A stretch of DNA of 64,000 nt from assembly GCA_014529385.2 (NCBI GenBank), contig CM043960.1, forward strand, positions 34,490,396 through 34,554,395, read 5' to 3'. Both the position numbers and the translations under genes were made by a program. The DNA comes from Adiantum capillus-veneris. Lineage: Eukaryota; Streptophyta; Polypodiopsida; Polypodiales; Pteridaceae. Shown piece after piece: positions 1-10,522 of this stretch (its first letter is position 1; the number at the start of each line of letters is the position of its first letter). The notes below the pieces were generated by a model. The model did no database searches, was not told the DNA's origin, and saw only the letters and a list, made by a program, of their open reading frames with translations.

Positions 1-425
1 CCTTTATAGGAAACCTTGTGATCGAGCAAGATCACTTCATCCTCACCTATGTGGCACTTGTCGGGGTTGAGTTGACCTCCCATGTCGTAGAGCTTCTTTA
101 AACCTTCTTCTACCCTTTGTAGATGCAATGATTTTGAGCTATCAATGCAGAAATCATCAATGAACACCCTAATTGACTTTCCAAAGAATGCTTGATTGTT
201 GCTAGTTGAACCTGGTAGATTGACCTTCTCTTGCTTGATTGTTGCTTCATTGTTGCTAGTTGAACCTGGTAGATTCACCTTCTCTTTCATGACCACCTCT
301 CCACTTGGGTTGAGCAACACTAGCCCTCCCCCTGCTTTCCCTGTGGCTCGTCGAAAAGCTCCATCAAAGAACAAGGTAAAAGCATTGGGAATACTTTTTG
401 GTGGTGGCAATGCTAGGGTCTTTAC
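1..425 (-). pseudogene. Element A: duplicated RT fragment joined to start of a second RNase H domain
   Basis: Minus-strand reading continues in the same frame as the RT/RNase H segment to the right, after one in-frame TAA at 426-428. It encodes a proline-rich linker and then FFDGAF...GGGLVLLNPSG...STSNNEA, which fits the N-terminal part of the extra (archaeal-type) RNase H known from plant Tat-lineage Ty3/gypsy elements. Instead of continuing, the domain runs into a second copy of the RT active-site region: bases 1-195 match 1084-1278 with two mismatches noticed. A 34-base segment at 199-232 recurs at 253-286. This is a rearranged, non-functional 3' half; the rest of A lies left of the window. 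Confidence 0.75.
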
Positions 426-1560
426 TTAAGGCACCTTAATTTCCTTCTCATGTACCCTATAAGTGAGAATCCCTGCCAATTGTGCACTCACATTATCTTC
501 TACCTTGAAAGAGTATTGGAACTCTTGCAACTCCATAATCCACTTTGAGATCCTAGTACTAAGATTCATTTGAGATGACACCCAAGGGAACAAATTTTCT
601 GCAGTGAGAATTACAAAAGGTTTTGGTAGCAGGTAGGATCTAAACTTTCTCACCGCAAACATGAGAGAAAGCATCATGAGTTCTGCTTCTGTGTAGTCTC
701 TCTCCAAAGCATTCATGACCCTACTAGCAAAGTAGATGGGTCGCATCCTTGTACTGTGGGGATCTTGTTGTAGCAACACAGCACCAATTGTTTCCCTTCC
801 AACACTAGAGCTAACAAAGAATGTGTACTCCCAACAAGGAGGCATGAGTGTTGGTAGCTCTGACAAAATGACTTTAATGTTACAAAAATACTCTTCAAGC
901 TCATCAGACCATGCAAATTCTACTTGTTGTGTCAACTTTTGCAAAGGATGAAGCAACTCCGAGGCTAAGTGAATGAAGCGTGACATACACTTCACCTTCT
1001 GAATGAAAGAGATGACCTCCTTAAGACTCTTTGGTGATGGGAGCTCAATAAGAGCCTTTGCCTTTGAAGGATCCACCTCAATGCCTTTATAGGAAACCTT
1101 GTGATCGAGCAAGATCACTTCATCCTCACCTATGTGGCACTTGTCGGGGTTGAGTTGACCTCCCATGTCATAGAGCTTCTTTAAACCTTCTTCTACCCTT
1201 TGTAGATGCAATGATTTTGAGCTATAAATGCAGAAATCATCAATGAACACCCTAATTGACTTTCCAAAGAATGCTTGAAACACCATGTTCATGAAACGTT
1301 GGAATGTTGCAGGAGCATTTGTCAGACCAAATGGCATGACTCTAAAATCATAACAACCCCAAGGAGTGATAAAGGTTGTTTTCAATTGATCTTCCAATGC
1401 GATACCTATTTGAAAGTAGCCTGAGTAGCCATCACACACAGTGTACTTCTCATGACCAGCTACCTCATTTAGTATCTCATCCTGAAATGGGAGGGGAAAG
1501 TGATCTCATTTTGTTGCCTCATTGAGTGGACGGTAATCCACACACACCCTCCACTTTCCG
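426..1560 (-). pseudogene. Element A: reverse transcriptase palm and RNase H
   Basis: The reading frame encodes the RT palm: PKKNGKWRVCVDYRPLNEA near 1520-1560, then CDGYSGYFQI, MPFGLTNAPATFQRFM and the catalytic FIDD at about 1240. It is followed by connection and RNase H sequence (GAVLLQQ, IYFASRVMN, ALERDYTEAE). One in-frame TGA falls just before the DHFPLPF motif (about 1497), so the longest open stretch starts at 1439. The frame ends with TAA at 426 before the second RNase H begins. The domain set and the extra RNase H downstream suggest a Tat-type element rather than a chromovirus. Defects visible: one internal stop, one terminal stop, and the duplication to its left. Confidence 0.85.
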
Positions 1561-1566
1561 TTTTTC

Positions 1567-2088
1567 TTAGGAGTGACAACAACGGGAGAGACCCACTCTG
1601 AATTCTCCACTGGATAAATGAAACCTGCTGCTCTTTCTTACCTCCTTGAGTAGAGCCTGCTCCTTTATAACTCCTAGCCTTCGTAACTTCTGAGCTTTAG
1701 GTGTGGCCTCAGGCTTTAACTCAATCTTGTGTTGAACAACATCTACCCCACGCACGTCAGTGTAGTCTTTAGCAAAAAACCTAGGAAACTTCCTTAGCAC
1801 ACATTTGAACTCCTCTCTTTCATCCTTTGTAAGTGTTGTTGATAGCATACCTTCCAGCATCCCTTCATCTTGAACACCTTCGTTCTCTTGAGGACCTACT
1901 TCCTCCAAGCCTTGACAAGAGGTCTCTTGGTTGCTTGGCTTAAACCTTACCCCCATGACTTCGATGGAAGACTCCTCTTCAGTAATGCTGCCGCTACTTT
2001 CTTCTTCTGAAGTGCTATCGGTCCAACCTTCTTCCGTCTCACTTTGAGATGATTCTTCATGGAGCTCCTCTTGGCGTTGCTCCTTCAT
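1567..2088 (-). pseudogene. Element A: protease-RT linker region of pol, frameshifted
   Basis: The frame holds an acidic, Ser/Glu-rich stretch (EEESSGSITEEESSIE) and then LSTTLTKDEREEFKCVLRKFPRFFAKDYTDVRGVD followed by QHKIELKPEATPKAQKLRRLG. The latter resembles the conserved lead-in of Ty3/gypsy RT (the segment around H-x-I-x-L-x-P-x-A-x-P). Near 1630 the frame shifts relative to the RT segment: the peptide equivalent to the usual FIYPVENSEWVSP lead-in is read in another frame. Located between gag-protease and RT, as expected for pol order. Confidence 0.75.
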
Positions 2089-2121
2089 GTCAAAGACAAC
2101 CTTCTTATGATTGTCGTTCCT

Positions 2122-3855
2122 TCAAATTAGCTTTCCACTCTCCCAATTCTGCAAAGCTCGCATTTTCATTAGCCATGGTCTCCCTAGGATAAATGGGTAA
2201 CCATTTCCTTTGGTTGACATGACATAGAAATCCACTGCCTTCTTAATGCCAAAGGCCTCCACAAAAACATTTTTACAAATGCCTACACACCTAGCCTTGC
2301 TATTGTTTTCCATCTTGACCTTAATTTCAGGTGTCTCATGGATGTGCATGCCTAGTTTTTGCATGAGTCCCTCTGTCATGATGCAAATTTGTGCACCCCC
2401 ATCCACTAGACCTTTCCTAACCAATCTCCCTTTTATGTAACAATCTAGCACAGGTGTAATGTCCTCATTCATTTCAGCTTGTGCAATTTTTACAACAGGC
2501 ACACTCTCTTTCACCTTTTTCCTAGTGCTAATTGCCCTTGTTAAATCCCTCCTAACTTGTGGACATAATGCAAGAAATTGAGGCCATGAGATATCAGGAC
2601 CCTTGCCTCTCATGTCTTCCAACAGGTTGTATGGAGCCATTCCATGTCCAAGAGGGAAGTCTTGGAGGTTGATACGACGTCGAGTCCTCTTAGCCTCCTT
2701 GGTCTCCTTTGCCTTCTTTTCTCGTCCATGGTCACTTTGTGATGTAACTCCTTCTTTCTCCTTACCTTTCCCTCGGCCACGCTTAATGCCATTTTCTTCC
2801 ATGTCAACCTCTCTTGAATTTGTCACCTCTACCACATGCACGTTTGGGTCTGGCAAAGGTGGAACTCCTTCCACTCCTTGTGGAGGTGGTCTTGCTCCAT
2901 TTGGCCTTTGTATAATCCGTGGTTGCTGACTAGTTCCTTCACCTTCATTCATCACTGGGTAATTCAAGTTAGGTCTCCCTGGCTCCCCACGGGGCCAAGG
3001 ACAATTATACATCCCATGTCCAGACTCACCGCAATTCCAACATTGCAAGACTCTCCTAGGTCGTGGGTCTCGCTCTTCAGACTTCTTTGCTTGTCCCTTT
3101 GGACCTACGGCTTGTGCAAGGTGAATTGACAAGCTGCTTAAAGATTCATTTAACTTCTCAATCACTTCCGCTGTTACCTCAGGAAGCTCCTTAGATGTTG
3201 ATGCTTGTGACTTACCTTTGGGTCTAAGACCTTCTATTGGAACCTCCCCCCTTAAGCACTTGAGTTTCCTATATTTCTCAGCAGCCCTAGTTTCAGCTGC
3301 ATCAAAGGTAGCAGGTGCACCCGCCTCAACTTTTACCTTAAGGTCAGGAGAGAGTCCCGCTATGAACCTCTCCTTCTTTAGAAATTCTGCACCATCACCA
3401 GGGTTAGCAACATTTCGTATCCATAGATCCCAAAGACGTAGGAACTCTTGCTTGTACAAGTAGTAGTCATCTAAGTCTTTTTTCTTATGAGAAACAATGT
3501 CTTGCCATAATTTCTGAGTGTTTTGGGGATCAAAGAAGTATTTCTTGAAACGATTCAAAACTTCCGTGTAATTCCCTTTAACTTCCTCAGGCAAAGAGTC
3601 AAGCCAAGTGCTAGCATCTTTCCTAAGGACCACCTCAAACATTTCTACACGTTCTTGATCAGTTACTATCCTCTTGATACGGCAAGACATCTTGAAATTC
3701 GCTAGAAATAATTCTACATCCTCTCCAGGCTCTCCAAAGAAAAGAGGATATCCAAACATTTGGTGTTGGCTCTCCATTGAATTGATTTCAAAGTGACGCG
3801 TTTTTGTTTTTTCTTTCTTTAAAAGATTTACACAATAATATTTTCTAAATTGCAA
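2122..3855 (-). CDS. Element A: gag and protease
   Basis: Open for 577 codons. The gag core (MFGYPLFFGEPGEDVELFL through WLDSLP, LWQDIV and FIAGLSPDLK) is followed by a single CCHC knuckle C272-x2-C275-x4-H280-x4-C285 and a Lys/Arg-rich linker. Near residue 485 comes the retropepsin motif LVDGGAQICIM; D-G-G in place of D-S/T-G is seen in some plant Ty3/gypsy lineages, so it need not be a defect. ILGRPWLMKM near the end is the usual C-terminal protease signature. A second Met (MESQHQ, about 3777) is a plausible real start because the gag core begins right after it. Two small ORFs lie immediately upstream. Confidence 0.88.
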   Translation of the reverse strand: MQFRKYYCVNLLKKEKTKTRHFEINSMESQHQMFGYPLFFGEPGEDVELFLANFKMSCRIKRIVTDQERVEMFEVVLRKDASTWLDSLPEEVKGNYTEVLNRFKKYFFDPQNTQKLWQDIVSHKKKDLDDYYLYKQEFLRLWDLWIRNVANPGDGAEFLKKERFIAGLSPDLKVKVEAGAPATFDAAETRAAEKYRKLKCLRGEVPIEGLRPKGKSQASTSKELPEVTAEVIEKLNESLSSLSIHLAQAVGPKGQAKKSEERDPRPRRVLQCWNCGESGHGMYNCPWPRGEPGRPNLNYPVMNEGEGTSQQPRIIQRPNGARPPPQGVEGVPPLPDPNVHVVEVTNSREVDMEENGIKRGRGKGKEKEGVTSQSDHGREKKAKETKEAKRTRRRINLQDFPLGHGMAPYNLLEDMRGKGPDISWPQFLALCPQVRRDLTRAISTRKKVKESVPVVKIAQAEMNEDITPVLDCYIKGRLVRKGLVDGGAQICIMTEGLMQKLGMHIHETPEIKVKMENNSKARCVGICKNVFVEAFGIKKAVDFYVMSTKGNGYPFILGRPWLMKMRALQNWESGKLI

Positions 3856-3861
3856 TCTATT

Positions 3862-4080
3862 CTACAACAAAATAAAAATATTCACATCAAATGACCTATG
3901 ATAATCAATAAGAGGTAGAATGACAGGGTTTGGTGACGCGAGAATTTCTCCTTCTCTTTGGGCACCAAACATGAATACCATACGTTGTTGAAAATGGATT
4001 TTTCTACTAATTGCAATGTTTACTCTAATGTGTGGAGTGAAATAAAAGGGACAAACCTGTATTCCTGGGCCATTATCCAT
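3862..4080 (-). CDS. Leader small ORF, type 1 (element A copy), 72 codons
   Basis: An intact ATG-to-stop ORF between the primer site and gag of element A. I do not recognise the family. It aligns end to end with the plus-strand ORF at 40864-41082 in element D: both are exactly 219 nt and share ISRK-HFQQ, a central FG, ILPLIDY and SFDV before the stop. In the best block (seven codons ILPLIDY) four third-position changes and no amino-acid change separate the copies, which is what protein-level constraint would produce. It is paralogous to the type 2 ORF just upstream. Mostly hydrophobic beta-like composition; no signal peptide or clear membrane helix by eye. Confidence 0.65.
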   Translation of the reverse strand: MDNGPGIQVCPFYFTPHIRVNIAISRKIHFQQRMVFMFGAQREGEILASPNPVILPLIDYHRSFDVNIFILL

Positions 4081-4101
4081 GGTCTATGCATGACCTAATT
4101 C

Positions 4102-4313
4102 TTAAAACAAAACAAAAATATAGACGTCCAAACTAAGGTCGTACCTAATGAGAGGCAAAATAAAAGGATTTACTGATGCGTTTATCTCTACCAACTTAAG
4201 AGGACCTAAATTCTACGAATTACTCGCTGAAATTGCAACTTAGTACTAACTTTTATGTGTACCTTTTGCCTTGCAATGGGAATGAAGGGATCATACAAAT
4301 TCTCGTGATTCAT
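4102..4313 (-). pseudogene. Leader small ORF, type 2 (element A copy), one-base frameshift
   Basis: Starts ATG at 4313 and keeps homology to the 213-nt ORF at 41079-41291 over its full length, but is 212 nt long. One base is missing near the central region, giving an early TAG; after that point the downstream frame again matches (INASVNPFILPLIRYD and SLDVYIFVLF) up to the shared stop position. The first half (VSTKLQFQR) differs from the D copy almost only at third codon positions. It lies 21 bp upstream of the type 1 ORF. Function unknown; probably inactive in this copy. Confidence 0.6.
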
Positions 4314-4369
4314 GCAAGCTACTTGATTATGCTAAAGGTTGAGCCTTCACAAAACATACACAACCTGTT

Positions 4370-4386
4370 CCTCAGTGGGGGCACCA
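4370..4386 (-). promoter_or_regulatory. Candidate primer-binding site of element A
   Basis: On the minus strand TGGTGCCCCCACTGAGG begins four bases after the LTR terminus at 4391. It starts with the TGG expected opposite a tRNA CCA end, and position and length fit a PBS. I cannot name the tRNA with confidence. Confidence 0.55.
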
Positions 4387-4636
4387 AAATTGAGGCGGTC
4401 CGGGGCGGGCAACAAGAATAGAAACCTCTAGAAACCCTTCAAGGCTCCCGTGCTGCTCAATGGGGCTGGGGCACAATACAACACAAACCCACAGCCAAAT
4501 CCCAACTACACAAGGGGCACCACCTAGTTTAAGAGCGAACTAGGACACAAAAGAGGAGAATCGTTAGAGCAACCCACAAACAAGCAAAGAATTTACACTA
4601 ACCCTAACACCAATGGAACACTCTCACACACTAAAA

Positions 4637-4639
<3 letters not shown>

Positions 4640-4725
<86 letters not shown>
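4640..4725. repeat. (GA)n microsatellite in LTR of element A
   Basis: About 86 bp of GA dinucleotides with one AAAG interruption at 4680-4684. It lies downstream of the presumed TATA box, so it would be transcribed as (CT)n in the element RNA. Confidence 0.95.
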
Positions 4726-4728
<3 letters not shown>

Positions 4729-5225
4729 TGTACAACTTAGCTTCAACTTTATATTTTGCACAAAAAGGAACTTAGAGCTTGCGGAATCAAGTGACAAGAT
4801 TTGTTTATAGCATCACTAGCACATTGTCTTAGGGTTATGGGAGCCCTGTCACCATCCACCCTCTTACAATGGTAGCCAAACAATAGCCAATGAATCACAA
4901 GCAACAAAACAACAACCTTCAATGAAACAAGTCACCTTATGAAGCTGAATGAGTTTGCCAAGCCAAATTGGAGGAGAAGCGTGAGCCTTTGGACATGAAT
5001 TGCACCCAAAACTACCAATTCATTGATGTTGGGGTAGATACAACAATGGTAGGAAGAATCTCTTCTACTCGCACTCACTCAAACTAGCTCAAGCTTTTCT
5101 ATGCACCAAGGTGATGGTGTATAGAAAGCTTACTCTCTCTTTACAACCAAGATAGAACTGGCGTGTGGTACGCTCAATCTAGTGTGCAATGGTATAGTGA
5201 TGTCTTTTACAAGGAGGAATGGGTT

Positions 5226-5236
5226 CTATTTATAGG
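5226..5236 (-). promoter_or_regulatory. TATA box of element A LTR
   Basis: Minus-strand CCTATAAATAG about 840 bp upstream of the LTR inner end. It is the best plant-type TATA match in this LTR and the likely start signal of the element transcript. Confidence 0.5.
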
Positions 5237-6914
5237 TTTTAGAAGCCTTGATTAGGATTAAGCATAATCAATTTTATTAGGAAAGATCAAGGATTATGAA
5301 TTTTTATGAATTTCAAATGAGAATGGGGTCTCTCTTTTCTCTTGAGTCACATGGATGTGGGCTCACGTAAGAGAATTATTGATGTGGTGAAAGGAGAGAA
5401 ACTTCCCTGAGAGTGAGTGAATTTGGTTTACTTGTGTGGTTGCCTACTCCATATGTTGATAGTGTGGGTGTATTTTTACAAGAGAAGTTAGTTGTTAGTG
5501 GTAATAATCACTAGAATTGTTAGTGATACATTTACAATGGGTAGGATGAGTTGATTTGATTAAGGAAGAGGGGTGAATTAAAAGAGAATCATTGAGATGG
5601 TGAAGCTTTGAAGAAGCTTGAACTCACCCTTGTGTAGATTGTGGAAAAAATGACCGCTGGTCTTCTTCTTCTTCGCTTCTTTACGCCGCCGCCACGGTTG
5701 ACCACCACGATGAAAAGAGGATTTGTTGATGACAAATCTTCAATTTGCAGAAGTTATCATGGTTAAGATGCTGAATTTTAGATATTTTTAGGAGAGGTAA
5801 ATGAAATTGTAACATAGAAGCAATAGAGAGAGACATGGAGAGGGTGTATGTATGTAGAGGTTCATAAAAGAACTATAGGGATGAGAGAGAAGGGTAATGG
5901 TGAAGAGGGTGGGAGAAGCCATGGAAATTTCAGGTTTGAGTGAGGGAAGGAGAGGGAGGGATGTGTAAGAGTGAGTAGGTGTGTGGAAGGGTGAGAGAAG
6001 ACTAAGGGCTACTTGTGAGAAAAGTGGGCAAACTGGGGTCCACTCAAAAAATCATAGCCCACCGCTGGTAGCTCCAAAAATCATGAAAACATTTGAGGTG
6101 ATTATTCAGAGTGTGGGCTACATTTTCTCTTTTGACCACCGCTCCAAATTCGGAGTGGAGATAGGTGCCAAAATTCTCACCAAAAAGCCTGTTTTTATGC
6201 CTGCAAAAGTCTTTTAGTGGCCCCCTCCTTTGTTGAATTTGTACAATGCATCCAAGAGTGAGCCCCTCCTTTGTCATATTATAATACAAAGCATCCAAGT
6301 TGCCCTTGAACCATGCATGGAGGAGGATTATTGGTGAATAAAGAAATATGTACATGGTGGGACTAGTGTATGGACTATTCATGGACTTTAGCTCAATGAG
6401 CACATGGTGTTAGAATAATGAGTAAAAATAATAATAAAAATATGGAGGAGTTATGGATATGGAAAGATATTGGAATCATATGATATGGTCCCTCCTTGAA
6501 TTATTTTGGGTGAAAGAGGAAAAGGTATGCAAGTAAATAATATAATAAACGTAACCAATGAGTAGAAATCAATTTTTTGTTTTCACGAGGGTGAGGGTGA
6601 AAATGTGGGAGTGATTTGTATAAAGGAAAAATATGAGGTTAGAGTATGTACATATTGGCAAAAAATATAATTATGGTGTAAGAGAATGAAAGAAGGTGTA
6701 CATAGGTTTAATAAAACACACACCTAAGTAGAAATATTTAAATAAAATATCAAAATAATTATAAAAAATCCCTATATTTAGGCCATATATACAATGAAAT
6801 ATTTACACACAAAAAGGCCATAATATACTTTTATTTTTTTATTTTTTTGGCTCAACTAGCCCAGTGACTAGCTAGCTGAGGGTTTTTAAGAAGATATGGG
6901 AAAAGCCCCTTAAC

Positions 6915-7601
6915 TCACACACGCCTATGTACAACGAAATGGTAGGGATAGCCATAGCGTTTGGGTGAATTTGGTAGGGTGGAGTAACTTACTATGGCAA
7001 TTATGGAGAGCCGAAAAATGGCTATCAATATGAAGTTGTGAGTAGAGCCAGAGTCAAACAAAATGAAGGCATCATGCTCCCTTACTTTCCCCCAAGCATA
7101 GGAGAGGAATGAGACTTTGCAATGAGTATCCTCTTTTGGAGCTTCAACCATGGAAGCTCTAGGAGTGTCATTGCAAACATTTCTTTTGGGGCAAGAACAA
7201 TAACCATGTCCTTGCTCCCCACACTTAAAGCATTTATGGTCTTTACGAAAGGCCTCTAATTCTTTGGGAGAGAGCTTATTTTTTGTACCTTTGTAAGATC
7301 CTTTCTCCTTGGCCTTGTTGTTGTTGGTGCTGGTGTTGCCTTCGGAAGAGTTTTGAGCATTGCTCTTTCCTTTAGATTCATTTTCATCCTTGTTTTCCAT
7401 GGGCTTGAAATTTCTTCTCACCCCTTGTTGGAAATTGATCCTTGAAGCAACCATAGTGTGGTGGATGGCTTCGGTCATAGTGCGAGGCCGTTGTGAGTTG
7501 ACATACTCGGCCATTTCTTCAGGTAATACCACACAAAATTGTTGCTTTTCTTTAATGAAGTCTATCCTTTGAAAGACTGTATCTTTAAGATGTAAACCCA
7601 A
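6915..7601 (-). pseudogene. Element B: gag C-terminus, zinc knuckle and start of protease
   Basis: The frame matches the intact family member F: EKQQFCVVLPEEMAEYVNSQRPRT, a Lys-rich linker, the CCHC knuckle CFKCGEQGHGYCSC, and the retropepsin start FILFDSGSTHNF. Homology stops at about 7028, where element A's LTR begins; the residues encoded below 7028 belong to that LTR. This copy keeps the canonical D-S-G motif that F has lost. The rest of B pol is presumably left of the window. Confidence 0.85.
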
Positions 7602-8467
7602 AACTTATCTACATATTTGTGGATAGACTCGCTGAAGAATAGCTTCAAACTCGATCATTTGGTAAGCACTTTGTCCTTTGCATTGCTTGCAAGGAATTGC
7701 TTCATTATGGAAACTCATAGAGTTTTCCATGTCTTGGGGCCTCGCCATTGCCATGAAAGCTAGCGCACCATTGACGAGTAGATTTCTGGGAGTGCGTAGC
7801 TACATGGTGTAGCTTGGAGGACTCCGTGAAGCCCTTGTTTCCAAAGGTCTCATCAAATTGTTGGATGAAGGCCAATACTTTGTTGGTGGCACCAAATGTT
7901 CCATCATAGGTGACAAAAGAGATACTCTTTCCCACCCCTTTGAATTTCTTGAGCTTTTGTGATCTTTGCCATGCAGGGTAAGTTTTGTGATGTCCTCTCC
8001 TCTTGTATTCTCTAGGAGAATAACTATTTCTTTCATCAGAAGAGGAGGAAGGTGAAGAAGAAGGATAAGAGGGTGACCTCTTTCTTGCCTTTTTCTTCCT
8101 TTGTTTCCTCTCTTCCCTTCTGGAATGACGAGGAGAATGACTATGACCGTCTCCTCTTGGGAGGAGTTGGTGATAGTTTAGACCGCCGTCTTCATGGAGA
8201 CACATCTTTAGAGGAACTTAGGAATTCACTTCTTTATCATTCTTTGAATTCCTCCTCTCTTATGGGAGAGAGCCTTCTTTTGGGAGTCTAAATCTCATAA
8301 GCACGAAGTTAGTGAGTAGCTTCGGCTTGCAAAGTAGGGTTGCCCATAGCTTGATGCAACCTAGTAACAAGATAATTGATAAACATGGGGGCATCATCAC
8401 TAGCACCTTCATGTGAAAAATCAAAGTTATCAATGTTCATTCTACTCTCTTGGTTATTGTCATCCAT
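7602..8467 (-). pseudogene. Element B: gag N-terminal half
   Basis: Begins ATG at 8467 with MDDNNQESRMNIDNFDFSHE, aligned to the start of F gag. Two stops follow near 8290-8310, and a frame shift joins it to a basic Ser/Arg-rich region (RKKKARKRSPSYPSSS) and the gag core (SFVTYDGTFGATNKVLAFIQQF). Only one Arg/Ser unit is present, whereas F has two. A further shift near 7700 separates it from the gag C-terminus. Decayed, but the full gag order is preserved. Confidence 0.8.
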
Positions 8468-8863
8468 GCTAATTATACTTATGTGTTTACTTAGTGTATT
8501 CTTTGGAAACTCAAAACCTTAGTTGCTACTCCTCTTAGCCTTTGAAAATAAGCACTTACGTATCTACACCCACAGCTCAATTTGGTTAATTATAGAGAGT
8601 AGTGGGGTGGGTCTAACATAGCAGAATTACCAAGGGATAGCTCCTTTCGGACTTCTTTTGGCTTAATAATAGTAAAGCCGTAGGCAAGTCTAAAAATACC
8701 CCATTATAAAGACCAAATCTCCCGAGGTGTGCACCATACATAGTGGGCTCAACAAAACCGATAATAGATCCCAATCCCACTTACCCTAATATAATTAACA
8801 AAATCAACCATTAATAGGCTACTTAAGGACCTCTCTTCTTAAGCAAGAAAAGAGAAACCAAAT

Positions 8864-8875
8864 GCTCTGATACCA
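8864..8875 (-). promoter_or_regulatory. Primer-binding site of element B (initiator Met tRNA)
   Basis: Minus-strand TGGTATCAGAGC, the standard plant initiator-Met-tRNA complement, starts one base from the LTR end at 8877. Confidence 0.85.
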
Positions 8876-8876
8876 A

Positions 8877-9598
8877 TGTAATGGGAATGGCCTATGAACT
8901 TTGAGAATAGAGGAATTTAAAGAATTAAGACGAGCACTTTTGTGAGATCACTTTGAGAACTAGAAGGTGAGCTTAATTGATGGTAGCAACAAAAACATAG
9001 TACTTAATTAACTTGGCATGAACAATACTTTTGCAAGAGAGACTATTAGAGAACATGACAATAGTTGAGGACCGGATTTACTTGGAGCCGGCCCCCCCTC
9101 CAAAAGGCATTTGTATTATAGATTCTCCCATCAAGAGAGACTTTGTTACAATACAATCTTTGTGTTCCTTGTGACCTTGGTGATGCTATGAACATGGAAA
9201 GCTTCATGCATCACAGGCTTAACATAAACTTTGCAAAAAGCATTAACTATCCCTAACCTCAAACACCTTCGAAGGTGGAGAGAGCTAGCGGGGAATGAGG
9301 GTAGGGAAGAGGAAGAAGAAACATTCCATATGAAAAAGAAATAGTTCCTCACTTATCATCACTCTTCTTGCTTAGCATAGCATAATAGCATAGCAATGAA
9401 GATGAAGAAGATGGCAAGCTTAAGCATTCAAGCATGGCTCTTGGTTGGATTTGCATTCCATAGCCAAGAGTGTTGGTGTAGGCTCTCCACTTCTCAACAA
9501 ACTTGGAGAAGGAGATGGAGCTCTTGCATTTTGCACTCCACACAATGAGAGAATGTGTGTGTGTGGGGGGGGAGAGTATACCCTCCCTCTCATGCTTG

Positions 9599-9658
<60 letters not shown>

Positions 9659-10522
9659 TCATATTATTTTATTATTTCATTTAGACATGTGTCCTCTTTT
9701 TCCTCTTTGAGAGAAGAACTTAATTATTTATTTTCATGTATCTAAATTCTCATTGGACCCCTTTAAAACATAATCAATAGCATTCAAGCACATCATGAGG
9801 GCCACCTGTGAAGGATCATTTGAACAGGTGTCTTTTATGCTTATTAAGTCATTTGGTTGAATTGAATACTTCAAGGACTTAGTCAATCAAGCAAGCATGT
9901 GTCTTTTATGCTTCTTAAGTCATTTGTTTTGAATTGAATACTTCAAGCTTTAGTCAATCAAGCATAGACTTTTATGCCTCTTGAGAATTTATCTTTGAAT
10001 TTAAAATTTCAAAAACCTTAATTAGTCATTTAAGTATTAAAAACACCTCAAGCTTTGGTCAAGGTTCCCACAACCACTTTAGTGTCTTAGCACCTCATGC
10101 TTGGGTAGGATTCCCACCTCGAGGTTAGCCCTAGCTTGTGTAAGGTCAAATGACTTTTTTACACTAACTTTTGGATGTCTTTAATGAAGCTAACCTTAAG
10201 GTCTTTTAAGCTCCATTAAATGCACGTTGCTTTTTGATAGACTACCTCCGTTTGGACCCCTTTTGAGATGTAAGCATCTCTCATTTTGGTCCCTTGTTGA
10301 GGTAAATCTAGAAGCACTTATTGCACATTGCTTTTTGGTAGACCGTCTCCTTTTGGACCCCTATTGAAATGCAACCATTTCTCCTTTCGGTCCCCTATTG
10401 AGATAGGTGTAGAAGCACATATATATATACTAACTCTTGTTCCCCTTTTATCTTCCCATATTAGGTGATCAGTTTAGTATGAGAAAATCATTTGGTAAAG
10501 TTAGATATTATATTTTATGACA
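8877..10522 (-). repeat. 5' LTR of element B (1646 bp)
   Basis: In plus orientation it runs TGTAATGGG...TTTTATGACA, the same termini and family as the two F LTRs (shared blocks around GAGGACCGGATT, GAGCCGG and GATCAGTTTA). It differs from F by many substitutions and by a (CT)n tract at 9602-9660 that F lacks. Its outer end abuts plus-strand coding sequence of element C without spacer, which marks an insertion of B into C. The candidate target duplication on this side is AAGTG (10523-10527). Confidence 0.85.
9602..9660. repeat. (CT)n microsatellite in LTR of element B
   Basis: About 59 bp of CT with one TTTG interruption. The translated Leu/Ser and Arg/Glu repeats on either strand are not genes. 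Confidence 0.95.

Larger units (their letters stand above)
4391..7027 (-). repeat. 5' LTR of element A (2637 bp)
   Basis: The minus-strand LTR would begin TGATAGCC at 7027 and end CGCCTCA at 4391 (TGA...TCA termini). The outer end interrupts the protease of element B exactly within the codons after D-S-G-S-T-H-N-F, and the inner end is followed by the PBS, so both limits are supported. A minus-strand TATA box (CCTATAAATAG) lies at 5226-5236, and the LTR carries the (GA)n tract at 4640-4725. The partner LTR is outside the window. The right-hand target duplication would be ATATG at 7028-7032. Other ORFs within it are random. Confidence 0.7.

Noticed and set aside
2603-2929. Plus-strand ORFs opposite A gag (also 35416-36082 opposite F gag)
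   Set aside because: Shadows of the real minus-strand frames.
8864-8875. Initiator-Met-tRNA-like sequences as tRNA genes
   Set aside because: Only the 12-13 base complement of the tRNA 3' end is present beside LTRs; no cloverleaf.
9420-9745. ORFs of Leu/Ser or Arg/Glu repeats (also at 4613, 14933, 19429, 22952, 47445, 49525 and 58408)
   Set aside because: They are translations of (CT)n or (GA)n tracts; no start context, no conserved flanks.
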